In this document: in pieces, positions 26,889-35,306 of the stretch
How positions within the stretch are numbered: position 1 is the stretch's first letter
How the letters are laid out: each line of letters opens with the position of its first letter
DNA from: Cohnella laeviribosi DSM 21336
GTDB lineage: Bacteria; Bacillota; Bacilli; Paenibacillales; Paenibacillaceae
Direction: 5' to 3'
NCBI RefSeq assembly: GCF_000378425.1
Contig: NZ_KB899823.1
Span: 20,199-84,198, forward strand
Length of the DNA stretch: 64,000 bases
Translations under genes and position numbers: made by a program
Notes under the pieces: generated by a model
What the model was told of the DNA's origin: nothing
Seen by the model: the letters and a program-made list of their open reading frames with translations, nothing else
Database searches by the model: none

Positions 26889-27862
26889 CGGACAAGCCCC
26901 TCCGCGGACGCTCCGGGCAGAGCGGACACCCACTTGTCGTCGTATACGGTGTCCAAATACCGGTCGCCCCGGTCCGGGAGAATGGCGACGCAGACCGAAT
27001 CCGCCGGAATGTCGACCTGCATCCGGCGGATCGCCGTCACGACGCCGCCCGACGACGCGCCGGCGAGAATCGCCTCCGTGTCGCGCAGCTCGCGGCAGCC
27101 CGCGACGCAGTCGAGGTCGGTCACGTGGACGACGCGGTCGGCCAGCTCCCGTCGGCACAGCGGCGGTACGATTGCCGCGCCCAGACCGGGCAGGCGGCGC
27201 ACGGCCGAGCCGCCGCTTTCGAAGATCGCGCTCCCGGCGGCATCCACCGCGATGACGCGCGTGCTCAGGCCCTCGTCGCGCAACCGTTCCGCGCAGCCCC
27301 GGAGCGTTCCGAACGTGCTCACACCGCAGAACAAATAGTCGATGCGGTCCAATTCCCGCAAAATCTCCGGCATCGTCGAGCCGTAGTGCGCCAAATAGCT
27401 GGCCGGATTGGCATACTGGTTGGGCCAGCAGCAATCGCCGAGCTCCTCTTGCAGCTCGCGAATCCGCTTGATGCGGGCGGGCAAATATTCGCCTGTCAGC
27501 GGATCGGGCTCGCGAACCGTCTCGATGCCCGCGCCAAGGCTGCGAAGCGTCCTAAGGTGCGCGGAGGTGGTGCGCGGGTCCACGACGCAGACGAACCGCA
27601 GCCCGTAGAACTTGCAGATGAGAGCGAGACTGATCGCCAAGTTGCCCGAGCTCGATTCGATGACGGTCGTTCGGGGGCCGATCAGGCCGCGGTCGATGGC
27701 GTCGCGGATCATGCGCAGAGCCGGCCGGTCTTTGGCGCTGCCGCCGGGATTCATCATCTCCAGCTTGGCGTACACCCGGAAAGGCGCGTCCGCGAACATG
27801 CGCGCCAGCCGGACGAGCGGCGTCCGGCCAATGGCGGAAAGCAGTCCGTCCAAGGCGTTCAT
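26885..27862 (-). CDS. sbnA: SbnA-like 2,3-diaminopropionate biosynthesis PLP enzyme
   Basis: The 325-aa protein is a cysteine-synthase-fold PLP enzyme. NPGGSAKDRPAL contains the PLP lysine and SSSGNLAI the phosphate-side loop. SbnA uses O-phospho-L-serine and L-glutamate to form the adduct that SbnB oxidises. The pairing with an SbnB-like gene is what separates it from an ordinary cysteine synthase. ATG 27862 follows GAGGTG and lies 10 nt after the ligase gene; a longer frame upstream has no ribosome site. Confidence 0.9.
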   Translation of the reverse strand: MNALDGLLSAIGRTPLVRLARMFADAPFRVYAKLEMMNPGGSAKDRPALRMIRDAIDRGLIGPRTTVIESSSGNLAISLALICKFYGLRFVCVVDPRTTSAHLRTLRSLGAGIETVREPDPLTGEYLPARIKRIRELQEELGDCCWPNQYANPASYLAHYGSTMPEILRELDRIDYLFCGVSTFGTLRGCAERLRDEGLSTRVIAVDAAGSAIFESGGSAVRRLPGLGAAIVPPLCRRELADRVVHVTDLDCVAGCRELRDTEAILAGASSGGVVTAIRRMQVDIPADSVCVAILPDRGDRYLDTVYDDKWVSALPGASAEGLVR

Positions 27863-27872
27863 TGGCGGCACC

Positions 27873-29153
27873 TCAATCGTAATAGATCTTCTTGCGTTTG
27901 ATCCCGCCGTCCGCCCAGGCGGCCGTCCCGTCATCCTGCGGCACGTATTCCACCTTCAGCGCTTCCAGCAATCCGCCCCGGATCATCGCCCCGATCTCGG
28001 GGATGCGGTTCGCAAGTTCCCGCTCGATGGCTGCCAGCCGCCCGAGGTCGCCTATGCCGCCGACGATGCGCACCCGCAGCTTGTTGTCCGCGACGTGCAC
28101 GCGGACGGCAGCCGAAGGCTCCGCATGGCGGTATACCACGTCCTCGATATCGTACACGCTGATCTTCTCTCCGTGCTTCAGCTCCGGCCCGAGCCGTTTG
28201 ACGAGCGCCCGAAAGCTCGGGCGCCAGCTCCCGTTCACCCGGATCGGGCGAAAATCGCGCACGACATCGTACGTCACGTAACGCAGGGCGGGAAACATAT
28301 CGCGCGCAAGCGAGGTCAGCACCAGCACGCATTCGTCTTCCTCCAGCCCGTCCCCCGCGCCGGACAGGGCTTCCAGACCTGCGGAGCCCCGAAAATCCGG
28401 CTCGGCCGAAGGCCGCCATCCTTCCGCTTCGATGCCTTCGGCAAACAGATAACGGCCGTGCTCATGGGAGAAGTAAGCGATGGTGCCGATTTCGATCGAG
28501 CCGTACGTATCCATGATGTCTTCCGTTCGAATCCCGAGCCGCAACGCGGCTTGCTCCAGCCATGCGGGGGGAGCGGGCTCGCCGACGAGAATGACTTTGC
28601 GGATGCCAAGGCGGCTTGGGCGTTCCGCCGCCGCCAGCAGTCGGTCAAGAATGGACGGCATCGTATACAAGACATGCGGCCGTACCGCTTCCAGCCGCTC
28701 GAGATGGCGTTCGACCGGAAGCCGAAACGAAACCGATTCGGCCTGCAGGCCGATGCGCGCGAACACGTCTGCCGCCGTATCGGCGGCATGGCCCGTGCCC
28801 ATATCGGACAATGCCGTGCGCAGGCTGCCAAGCCCGACTTCTTCGCCTGCGCGCAAAAATCGGGCAAAGATGTCGGATTTGATTTCCGCGTAACGCCTTT
28901 CGTCCTCGTCGGAATAATAAATCGTTTTCCGATATCCGCTGCTGGTGCCCGACGTTCTGTACGCATGAAGGTTCGGCTGCCGTTCCAGCGGATTGCCGGG
29001 CGTGTAGTAGAACCGTTCCAGCGTTTCGGCCGTCAGAAGCGGCAGTTCGGAGAGCGCGGTTGCCGCCCGCGTATGTCCGAGCAGCCGACCGTACCATGGA
29101 AAGGCGAGCAGCGTTCGCTCCAGTTTGCGCTGCAATTGCCCGCTGTTCAGCAT
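27873..29153 (-). CDS. PaaK/CoF-synthetase-like adenylate-forming enzyme
   Basis: The 426-aa protein resembles phenylacetate-CoA ligase. The phosphate-binding loop YRTSGTSSGYRKTIYYS is clear; a later RKVILVGEPAPPAWLE and DTYGSIEIG match the adenylation core, and the C-terminal KISVYDIEDVVYRH begins the mobile lid. It should activate a carboxylic acid as acyl-AMP. It is first in a tight operon with sbnA and sbnB, suggesting it activates L-2,3-diaminopropionate or a partner acid. No carrier protein, condensation domain or IucA/IucC-type synthetase is encoded nearby. Confidence 0.82.
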   Translation of the reverse strand: MLNSGQLQRKLERTLLAFPWYGRLLGHTRAATALSELPLLTAETLERFYYTPGNPLERQPNLHAYRTSGTSSGYRKTIYYSDEDERRYAEIKSDIFARFLRAGEEVGLGSLRTALSDMGTGHAADTAADVFARIGLQAESVSFRLPVERHLERLEAVRPHVLYTMPSILDRLLAAAERPSRLGIRKVILVGEPAPPAWLEQAALRLGIRTEDIMDTYGSIEIGTIAYFSHEHGRYLFAEGIEAEGWRPSAEPDFRGSAGLEALSGAGDGLEEDECVLVLTSLARDMFPALRYVTYDVVRDFRPIRVNGSWRPSFRALVKRLGPELKHGEKISVYDIEDVVYRHAEPSAAVRVHVADNKLRVRIVGGIGDLGRLAAIERELANRIPEIGAMIRGGLLEALKVEYVPQDDGTAAWADGGIKRKKIYYD

Positions 29154-29335
29154 TCAATTCCCTCCGGCGGTTCAACTAGACCGTTTATCGTCTTCTCCCA
29201 GTGTATGTGCCTGCGTTGGGATGGTTCGCCGTTCCGGCTGCTGTGGGCATGCGTACTTCCTTTCGGGGAAAAATCCCATAGGGTAGGGTAAAGGCTTCGC
29301 AGACCGGATCGGAGCGGGCCGAGGGGGGAGCGGCG

Positions 29336-30121
29336 ATGAGGAGCAGACGCAGAACGATAACGGACAAATGGACGAAAACCCGGATCATCAAAGGCTCGGC
29401 TGCGCTTAAAGCTCATATTCCCGATACGAGGCGGTTGGACAGATGCGCGTTTGAACGAATGCTGAAACGTTACGGCCTCGTCTATGTCAAGCCTGTGAAC
29501 GGATCGTGCGGAATCGGCGTCATGCGCGCGGAGCGCAGGGGAAGCGAGGGCGTTGCCGTGCAGGCCGGCACGAGGGTTGCGCGGTTTGCGACGAGCGGCC
29601 AGGCGTTTCGCTGGATCGTCCGGCGCAAGGGGAAGAGGCCGTACTTGGCGCAGCGGGGCATACGCGTTATACGGATATCGGGAAGGCCGGTCGATTTTCG
29701 GGTCGTGATCCAGCGGAACCGCGTCCGCAAGTGGGAGGTGACGGGTATGCTGGCCCGCATTGCCCATCCCCGCAAAGCCGTGACGAACGGAAGTCAAGGA
29801 GGCAGCATCCGTTCCGCTCACGAGGTGCTGGTCAGCCAGGCGGGCAGGCGGCAGACCGAACGGCTGATCCGCGGCTTCGCCAGGCTGGCGAGGCTGACGG
29901 CGAAGCAATTTGCCCGGTCCTATCCGCGAATGAACGAGCTGGGGCTCGATATTGCGGTGGACGGGAAGCTGAGAAGCTGGATTCTCGAGGTGAATACTCG
30001 GCCCGACCCGCGGCCGTTCGTTCTGCTGGACGATCCGTCCATGCTGCGCAGGATTGTCAGGTTGGCGCGGGGCTACGGCCGTATATGCAATCTGAAGGTT
30101 ACAAAAGCCAAAAAAGGCTGA
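29336..30121 (+). CDS. YheC/YheD-type ATP-grasp protein
   Basis: The 261-aa, strongly basic protein carries the ATP-grasp pattern of the YheC/YheD family: YVKPVNGSCGIGVMR (ATP lysine/glycine loop), VDFRVVIQRN, the NGSQGGSI loop, and the metal-binding end ELGLDIAVDGKLRSWILEVNTRPDPR. It is shorter than B. subtilis YheC or YheD as I recall them and has only the catalytic half. The spore-coat link is known for relatives; here the gene is divergent from the ligase-sbnA-sbnB operon (182-nt gap), so a role in joining diaminopropionate to something is possible but unproven. Confidence 0.8.
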   Translation: MRSRRRTITDKWTKTRIIKGSAALKAHIPDTRRLDRCAFERMLKRYGLVYVKPVNGSCGIGVMRAERRGSEGVAVQAGTRVARFATSGQAFRWIVRRKGKRPYLAQRGIRVIRISGRPVDFRVVIQRNRVRKWEVTGMLARIAHPRKAVTNGSQGGSIRSAHEVLVSQAGRRQTERLIRGFARLARLTAKQFARSYPRMNELGLDIAVDGKLRSWILEVNTRPDPRPFVLLDDPSMLRRIVRLARGYGRICNLKVTKAKKG

Positions 30122-30171
30122 ACCGGCATATCAGAAGCCGGCAAGCCTTCCCGGTTTGCATAATAGAATGA

Positions 30172-30204
30172 GCCTTGCTTCGGCTAGGAACGCCGAAGCA
30201 AGGC
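30172..30204 (-). terminator. Terminator hairpin of the first chitinase gene
   Basis: GCCTTGCTTCGGC and GCCGAAGCAAGGC make a perfect 13-bp stem with a 7-nt loop; the U tract is weak. The same hairpin recurs at 31815-31847. Confidence 0.7.
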
Positions 30205-30670
30205 CGCTTTATCAGACCGGCTGCCACAACGCCGGAACGTTGGGCGGTTCCCATCCCGTCAGCGACGTATGCGCCTGAATGCAGCGGTATACGACGCCGT
30301 TATACGTGACCTGATCGTTAACGCTGTAGGCGACGCCCGGCGCCCACGGCTGCACGCCCGTCGCGGCGTCCGTCGTCGCCGTCACCGCGTTGCTCGCCGG
30401 CGAAATATTGCCCGCCGCATCTTTCGCCTGCACCGTGAACGTATAGCTCGTTCCCGGGGCAAGTCCGGCGACCGTCGCCGTCGTTCCGGTCACGTTCACG
30501 CTGCTGCCGCCGTACTTGACGATATAGCCCGTGACGCCCACGTTGTCCGATGACGCGTTCCAGGCCAGGCTGACGCTGGTCGACGTTTTGCCCGTCACGC
30601 GAAGGTTCGTCGGAGCGGTCGGCGCCGTCGTGTCTCCGCCCGGATCGGGGTTTCCGCCGCCTCCGCCCAG
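30172..30670. repeat. 499-bp direct repeat, copy 1 (chitinase 3' end)
   Basis: This stretch matches 31815-32313 without gaps (constant offset of 1643 bp) and differs at only about 15 positions by eye. It holds the terminator hairpin, the CBM5/12 module, the FnIII domain and the glycine linker codons. Matching ends at the same codon in both genes. Confidence 0.9.
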
Positions 30671-31741
30671 ATTGTTGAGATAAGCCCGGTGGCTGTTGGA
30701 AAACTGAAAGCCGCTGTACTGGTCCCAATTGATGGACCAGGTCATCAATCCGCGCAGCGCCGGATACCCTGACGGCTTGCGCAGCGTATAGGCGCCGCCG
30801 AAGGATTGTCCTTTGATCAAGTAATCCAGCGCTTTCTGCACTTCGGCGGGAGCGGTATACCCGCCGCTGGCCGCTTGCGGCGACGCCGGCAGTCCGATCG
30901 CAACCTGATCCGGCCTGAGCGCGGGGAACGTGTTGCTTGCGCTTCCGGCCACCGGGAAGCCTTGCAGCAGCATTTCCGCCATAGCCACGTGGAAATCCGC
31001 CGTTCCCTGCGCGTAATTGCGTCCGTCAAGCCCGGTCAAAGGGCCGGAGTTGTAATGCTGGACGTGAATGACGTCCAACTGATCCCGCAGCGCGTAAATG
31101 ACCGGCAAATACGCCCCCCATGGTCCGCCGTATGCCGACATGCCTCCCTGCACATAGGCCGTTTCCGGCGCCATCGTCAGCACGAAATCCTGGCCGAAGT
31201 GCTGGATGATCTGCCGCGTGCCGTCGATCAGGTTCACGATTTTCGGCGTGGTCGGATTGCGGAAATCCGAATCTCCCGGATTCAGGGAAAGCGAGCTTCC
31301 TTCCAGATCGATGTCCATTCCGTCGAATCCGTACGTTTCGATGATTTGAATCATCGAATTGACGAACTGCTGCTTTTTGGCCGCATCCGTCAGCTCGACC
31401 GTCCCGTTGGCGCCCCCGATGGAGATAAGCACCTTTTTGCCTTGGCTTTGCAAATAGGCGACATCGTCCCGGAACTGCTGAACCGTAGCATTAAAGGGGG
31501 CAAAAGCCATGCTTCCGTTTCCGCTGGAGGCAGGCTCCGCAAAGGCAATATTGATGACGTCGAAATTCGCCGATACGTTCCGCAGGCGGATCGAACCGGA
31601 CCCGTTATCGAAGTTGTGCCAGTATCCGGTCAGGATTTTGCTTGGAAGGGCCGCCGCTTGGGCCGCCGGCAATTGCGGCCGGGTCAGAAACCATGAACCT
31701 AGAAGAACAAAGGAAAGCACGATGGCGAAAACGCGTTTCAT
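30212..31741 (-). CDS. Secreted GH18 chitinase (ChiD type) with FnIII and CBM5/12
   Basis: The 509-aa enzyme has a signal peptide (1-31), a GH18 barrel (about 35-360) with catalytic motif DGMDIDLE at 140-147 (acid Glu147), a GGGGGNPDPGG linker, a fibronectin III domain (about 377-458) and a C-terminal chitin-binding module of CBM5/12 type (WAPGVAYSVNDQVTYNG). The barrel is of the single-domain kind seen in ChiD-like chitinases. GGAGGAG precedes the ATG. It lies downstream of a second chitinase on the same strand, with which it shares its 3' end. Confidence 0.94.
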   Translation of the reverse strand: MKRVFAIVLSFVLLGSWFLTRPQLPAAQAAALPSKILTGYWHNFDNGSGSIRLRNVSANFDVINIAFAEPASSGNGSMAFAPFNATVQQFRDDVAYLQSQGKKVLISIGGANGTVELTDAAKKQQFVNSMIQIIETYGFDGMDIDLEGSSLSLNPGDSDFRNPTTPKIVNLIDGTRQIIQHFGQDFVLTMAPETAYVQGGMSAYGGPWGAYLPVIYALRDQLDVIHVQHYNSGPLTGLDGRNYAQGTADFHVAMAEMLLQGFPVAGSASNTFPALRPDQVAIGLPASPQAASGGYTAPAEVQKALDYLIKGQSFGGAYTLRKPSGYPALRGLMTWSINWDQYSGFQFSNSHRAYLNNLGGGGGNPDPGGDTTAPTAPTNLRVTGKTSTSVSLAWNASSDNVGVTGYIVKYGGSSVNVTGTTATVAGLAPGTSYTFTVQAKDAAGNISPASNAVTATTDAATGVQPWAPGVAYSVNDQVTYNGVVYRCIQAHTSLTGWEPPNVPALWQPV

Positions 31742-31814
31742 CCGTTTCTCCTCCTTAAACGTTGATCCGTTTGGAGCAAGTCATCAAGGCATCGCGTTCC
31801 GATTCCGCCGGGTT

Positions 31815-31847
31815 GCCTTGCTTCGGCTAGGAACGCCGAAGCAAGGC
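31815..31847 (-). terminator. Terminator hairpin of the second chitinase gene
   Basis: This is the same 13-bp stem and 7-nt loop as at 30172-30204, part of the 499-bp repeat. It separates the two chitinase genes. Confidence 0.7.
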
Positions 31848-32313
31848 CGCTTTATCAGACCGGCTGCCACAACGCCGGAACGTTGGGCGGCTCCCATCCC
31901 GTCAGCGACGTATGCGCCTGAATGCAGCGGTATACGACGCCGTTATACGTGACCTGATCGTTAATGCTGTAAGAAACGCCCGGCGCCCACGGCTGTACGC
32001 CCGTCGCGGCGTCCGTCGTCGCCGTCACCGCGTTGCTCGCCGGCGAAATATTGCCCGCCGCGTCTCTCGCCTGCACCGTGAACGTATAGCTCGTTCCCGA
32101 GGCAAGTCCGCCGACCGTCGCCGTCGTTCCGGTCACGTTCACGCTGCTGCCGCCGTACTTGACGATATACCCCGTGACGCCCACGTTGTCCGATGACGCG
32201 TTCCAGGCCAGGCTGACGCTGGTCGACGTTTTGCCCGTTACGCGAAGATTCGCCGGAGCGGTCGGCGCCGTCGTGTCTCCGCCCGGATCGGGGTTACCGC
32301 CGCCTCCGCCCAG
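31815..32313. repeat. 499-bp direct repeat, copy 2 (chitinase 3' end)
   Basis: It is the partner of 30172-30670. Beyond 32313 the genes are unrelated except for the GH18 fold, so the homology boundary is sharp at the linker. Confidence 0.9.
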
Positions 32314-33654
32314 CAGGTCGCCGCTCAGCTTGTTCAGAAGCGTCCGGTTCCGGTCGCCGCTGAATTCCCAGAACATCGCGCCGCCCAAGCTTCTCGACTG
32401 GATAAAGGCGGTTTTGTGGCCCAGAGACTCGGTATCGTCATACGAAATGAAATTGCCGTTCGCCGGGTTGTACAAATAGGGCACCTTGGCCGTGTCGTTC
32501 CAATACCGGGTATAGCCGTTCTTGTTGATGTAGTTGTTCTGGAGGTCGGTAAAATCGAAAACGCCGCTTTCCCATGTGCCCGGAGGCGTTCCCGTGCAGC
32601 TTCGGTATTGCCCGTTGTTCGCGTTGGCGCAGCCGCTCCAGCCCCTGCCGTAGAACGGAACGCCCAGCACGATTTTGGCGGCCGGCACGCCGGCGTCCAG
32701 AAAGCCCTGTACGGCTGCCGCCCCGTTGAACTCCTGCGCATCGGGCACGCCTGCCGCGGAAGCCGCCGGGTCGTAGTAAAGCGGGGCGTTGTGGGCGCTT
32801 ATGCTCTGCCACCCTCCGTTGAAATCGTAGGTCATGATGTTGATCCAATCGACGATGCCGGCAATATTGGCCAATTCGGTGTTTTGCCTGAAGGACGGGC
32901 CGGCTCCCGCGGCGATGGTAAGCAAATAATGCTTTCCGTCCTGCGCCCCGGCCGCATCCAGCTTATTGCGCACCTCCTGCAGCAGCAGCGTGTAATTCCG
33001 CTTGTCCTCCGGGCGGTAGCCGTTCCCCGGCAAGCCGCCGCTGACCGGGTATTCCCAGTCCAGGTCGATGCCGTCGAATTGATATTTCCGCAAAAAGTTC
33101 ACGGCCGAATTCGCGAAATTCTCCCGCGTCTGCTGGGTGGCGGCGGTGTCGGAGAAGCGGTTGGACCACGACCACCCGCCGACGGAGATGATCGTTTTCA
33201 GATGGGGGTTGGCCTGCTTCAGCAGGATCAGCTGCTTGAGATTCCCGCGGATCGGATCGCTCCACGAGTCTCCCGGGTTGGTTTGCTGCGCGTCGATCCA
33301 CGGGTCTCCGAGCACGATCGAACCGTTGGGAACCTGAATCGTTCCGTTCTCGTCCTGACAGGTCCACGTTTGCGGATTCGGTCCCGTCGGGTCGGGATTG
33401 CCGTGAATGCCGTTCCAGCAAATGTCCGCGAACGCGTAGTTGATATGGGTCACCTTGGATGCGTCGATATCCCACACGTGATAGGCCCGGCCGTACGCGC
33501 CCCAGGAAGGGTAGTACCCTATGATCTTGTAGTTGGATTCGCCGGCAGCCGAAGCCGTCTTTTCCTGAAACGATAGAATGGAAAAAATCAATGAAGCCAT
33601 AAGGAGCAACGACACGGAAGCACGAAACCGCAGAAACCGGACCCGAACGTTCAT
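31855..33654 (-). CDS. Secreted GH18 chitinase (ChiA type) with FnIII and CBM5/12
   Basis: The 599-aa enzyme has a signal peptide (1-37), a GH18 barrel (about 42-445) with catalytic motif DGIDLDWE at 194-201 (Glu201), the insertion domain typical of larger chitinases, a GGGGGNPDPGG linker, FnIII (about 467-548) and CBM5/12 (about 555-599). IISVGGWSWS and MTYDFNGGW are further family motifs. ATG 33654 follows GGAGG; a 12-codon upstream extension is not needed. With the ChiD-type enzyme it would give chitin breakdown from both chain binding and cleavage. Confidence 0.95.
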   Translation of the reverse strand: MNVRVRFLRFRASVSLLLMASLIFSILSFQEKTASAAGESNYKIIGYYPSWGAYGRAYHVWDIDASKVTHINYAFADICWNGIHGNPDPTGPNPQTWTCQDENGTIQVPNGSIVLGDPWIDAQQTNPGDSWSDPIRGNLKQLILLKQANPHLKTIISVGGWSWSNRFSDTAATQQTRENFANSAVNFLRKYQFDGIDLDWEYPVSGGLPGNGYRPEDKRNYTLLLQEVRNKLDAAGAQDGKHYLLTIAAGAGPSFRQNTELANIAGIVDWINIMTYDFNGGWQSISAHNAPLYYDPAASAAGVPDAQEFNGAAAVQGFLDAGVPAAKIVLGVPFYGRGWSGCANANNGQYRSCTGTPPGTWESGVFDFTDLQNNYINKNGYTRYWNDTAKVPYLYNPANGNFISYDDTESLGHKTAFIQSRSLGGAMFWEFSGDRNRTLLNKLSGDLLGGGGGNPDPGGDTTAPTAPANLRVTGKTSTSVSLAWNASSDNVGVTGYIVKYGGSSVNVTGTTATVGGLASGTSYTFTVQARDAAGNISPASNAVTATTDAATGVQPWAPGVSYSINDQVTYNGVVYRCIQAHTSLTGWEPPNVPALWQPV

Positions 33655-33904
33655 TACTTTTCCTCCTTCGATATTTAATGAATTCACCAAAACTATAAAT
33701 CTCTTTCTTCACCACCTCCTTCAATTCTATTTTCTGTCAAATGATGGAAGATTGAAAGGGATAAATTCATATAACGAGGGGTATAAATCTGAATTTTCAG
33801 ATAAAATTTAAACGCCTATGGCAGACTTATTGGCAGAATCGTTATAGGGCAAAAACGACGGTCGGCCTTTTAACGAACAAGCATTTCCAGACGCTCCGTC
33901 GAAC

Positions 33905-34300
33905 TTGGGATACCCCTTTCCAAGAATCGCGTTGTATCCGAAACGAAAATCGGGAACGGCAAGCCGGCAGCGGCCGAAGTTGGCCGGGATGACGAAGCGG
34001 CTGTCATTTGTTCATCGCAACCATGGCTGTAATCGAAGCTCCGGTTATATTGTTACCGTGGTTATAATCGCAACTGTGGCCATGCCGCAACTTCGGCTAT
34101 GCGTCTATATTAGAAAAAATCCAATCAAATTCACCGCTCAGGCGCCGGCAGCCGGTCTATGTTGGATATATCCAGTCATTTAACCCGTAGAAGCCGAATC
34201 GGCAAGGCTCTCGGGTTCTTTCATTGAATAAAATCCAACATACGGCCCGGAAAGGGGCGAAAGGAGTCGGCATCCTGAACAAAATCCAATATAGCTGCCG
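33905..34300. repeat. Dispersed non-coding element, copy A
   Basis: The core (34091-34299) resembles 55639-55859 at roughly four of five positions by eye; a further match (CAAGAATCGCGTT) lies near 33922 and 55448. Inside are a perfect palindrome TGGATATATCCA, and an inverted pair TATGTTGGA / TCCAACATA about 60 nt apart, flanked by CCGG on both sides. Both copies keep this pair. It has no credible coding frame. Confidence 0.72.
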
Positions 34301-34328
34301 CTCGGGGGCAATGAGAGATACTAGGCGG

Positions 34329-34744
34329 ACTACATGGCGGGTTAGCCTCGGGGTTGGCGGCAAAGAAGGGTACTGGGCGGACTACATGACGGGTAAGCAG
34401 CGAGGTTGGCGGCAAAGAAGGGTAATGGGCGGACTACATGACGGGTTAGCAGCGAGGTTGGCGGCAAAGAAGGGTAATGGGCGGACTACATGACGGGTTA
34501 GCAGCGAGGTTGGCGGCAAAGAAGGGTACTGGGCGGACTACATGGCGGGTTAGCAGCGAGGTTGGCGGCAAAGAAGGGTACTGGGCGGACTACATGACGG
34601 GTTAGCAGCGAGGTTGGCGGCAAAGAAGGGTACTGGGCGGACTACATGCCGGGTTAGCCTCGGGGTTGGCGGCAAAGAAGGGTACTGTACGGACTACATG
34701 GCGGGTTAGCAGCGAGGTTGGCGGCAAAGAAGGGTACTGGACGG
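34329..34744. repeat. 52-bp tandem repeat array, eight units
   Basis: Units begin with ACTACATG at 34329, 34381, 34433, 34485, 34537, 34589, 34641 and 34693, an exact 52-bp step, followed by a decayed part-unit at 34745. Units differ by single bases; units 1 and 7 share a variant (AGCCTCGGGG) against AGCAGCGAGG in the others. The period is not a multiple of three and there are no unique spacers. The 1.65-kb gap between 33655 and 35306 holds only this array, the element at 33905-34300 and the hairpin at 34990. Confidence 0.93.
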
Positions 34745-34989
34745 GCTACTTGACGGCTGCACGCCGCGGCTCGGGGCCGGGGCGGCTTCCTCCGAACGGA
34801 ACTTCCGTTGCGAACGGGCCTCGAAGCGGGGAGTCCCCGTCCGTTCCCGTCTTCATGCCCAACGGCAGCGTAGGTTGCCCGTTTGAACGCGGGTTCGCTC
34901 ATTTGCCGGATCGTGCCCCGACGAAGACGGCTCCGAAGCCGTCCCGAACATGACCTTCAAAAAAAGGTGGCAAATAAGTCGGTCTCAAA

Positions 34990-35047
34990 AAAAAGCTTGC
35001 GCAGCCGTCCCCGAACGCCGCTTCGGGTTGGGCTGCGCAAGCTTTTT
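34990..35047 (+). terminator. Strong orphan terminator-like hairpin
   Basis: AAAAAGCTTGCGCAGCC pairs perfectly over 17 bp with its complement at 35031-35047, with a 24-nt loop and T-rich end on both strands. No gene ends near it on either strand. Confidence 0.75.
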
Positions 35048-35306
35048 GATTCGGTTAGCTAAGTTCCGACTGGTAAGGCCAGAACATACGTCCGGAAAAT
35101 AAAAAAAGCCGCGTATGCGGATTTTTGACAGACTTTAAGCAGAGGCTCAGCAAATCAACTGAGGGCTAAAACTATATATCCTCGCCATCTATAATATTAG
35201 AATAACATGAAGATAAAGAAAAGTCTAGTCTTTTTCTCCAACTTTGGTAAGATTTTTTTGCTCGTCGCGCGGGAGCTTTAAACTGCACAACGAAGGAGGA
35301 ATCCCT

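Noticed and set aside
25920..30121. Staphyloferrin B or petrobactin biosynthesis cluster
   Set aside because: Only the Dap genes and a PaaK-like enzyme are present; there are no IucA/IucC synthetases, decarboxylase or siderophore exporter.
33600..33724. Small frame with a strong AGGAGG site upstream of the second chitinase (VVKKEIYSFGEFIKYRRR)
   Set aside because: It resembles the start of an HTH protein by chance, runs into the chitinase gene in another frame and has no recognisable end.
33905..34183. Possible ORF of about 92 codons inside dispersed element copy A
   Set aside because: The frame is not kept in copy B, and no start site is convincing.
34329..34744. CRISPR-like array
   Set aside because: Units are 52 bp and nearly identical over their whole length, with no unique spacers and no cas genes.
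34666..34953. Possible ORF of about 95 codons running out of the tandem array
   Set aside because: The frame is a product of the repeats plus GC-rich sequence, has no ribosome site and resembles nothing I know.
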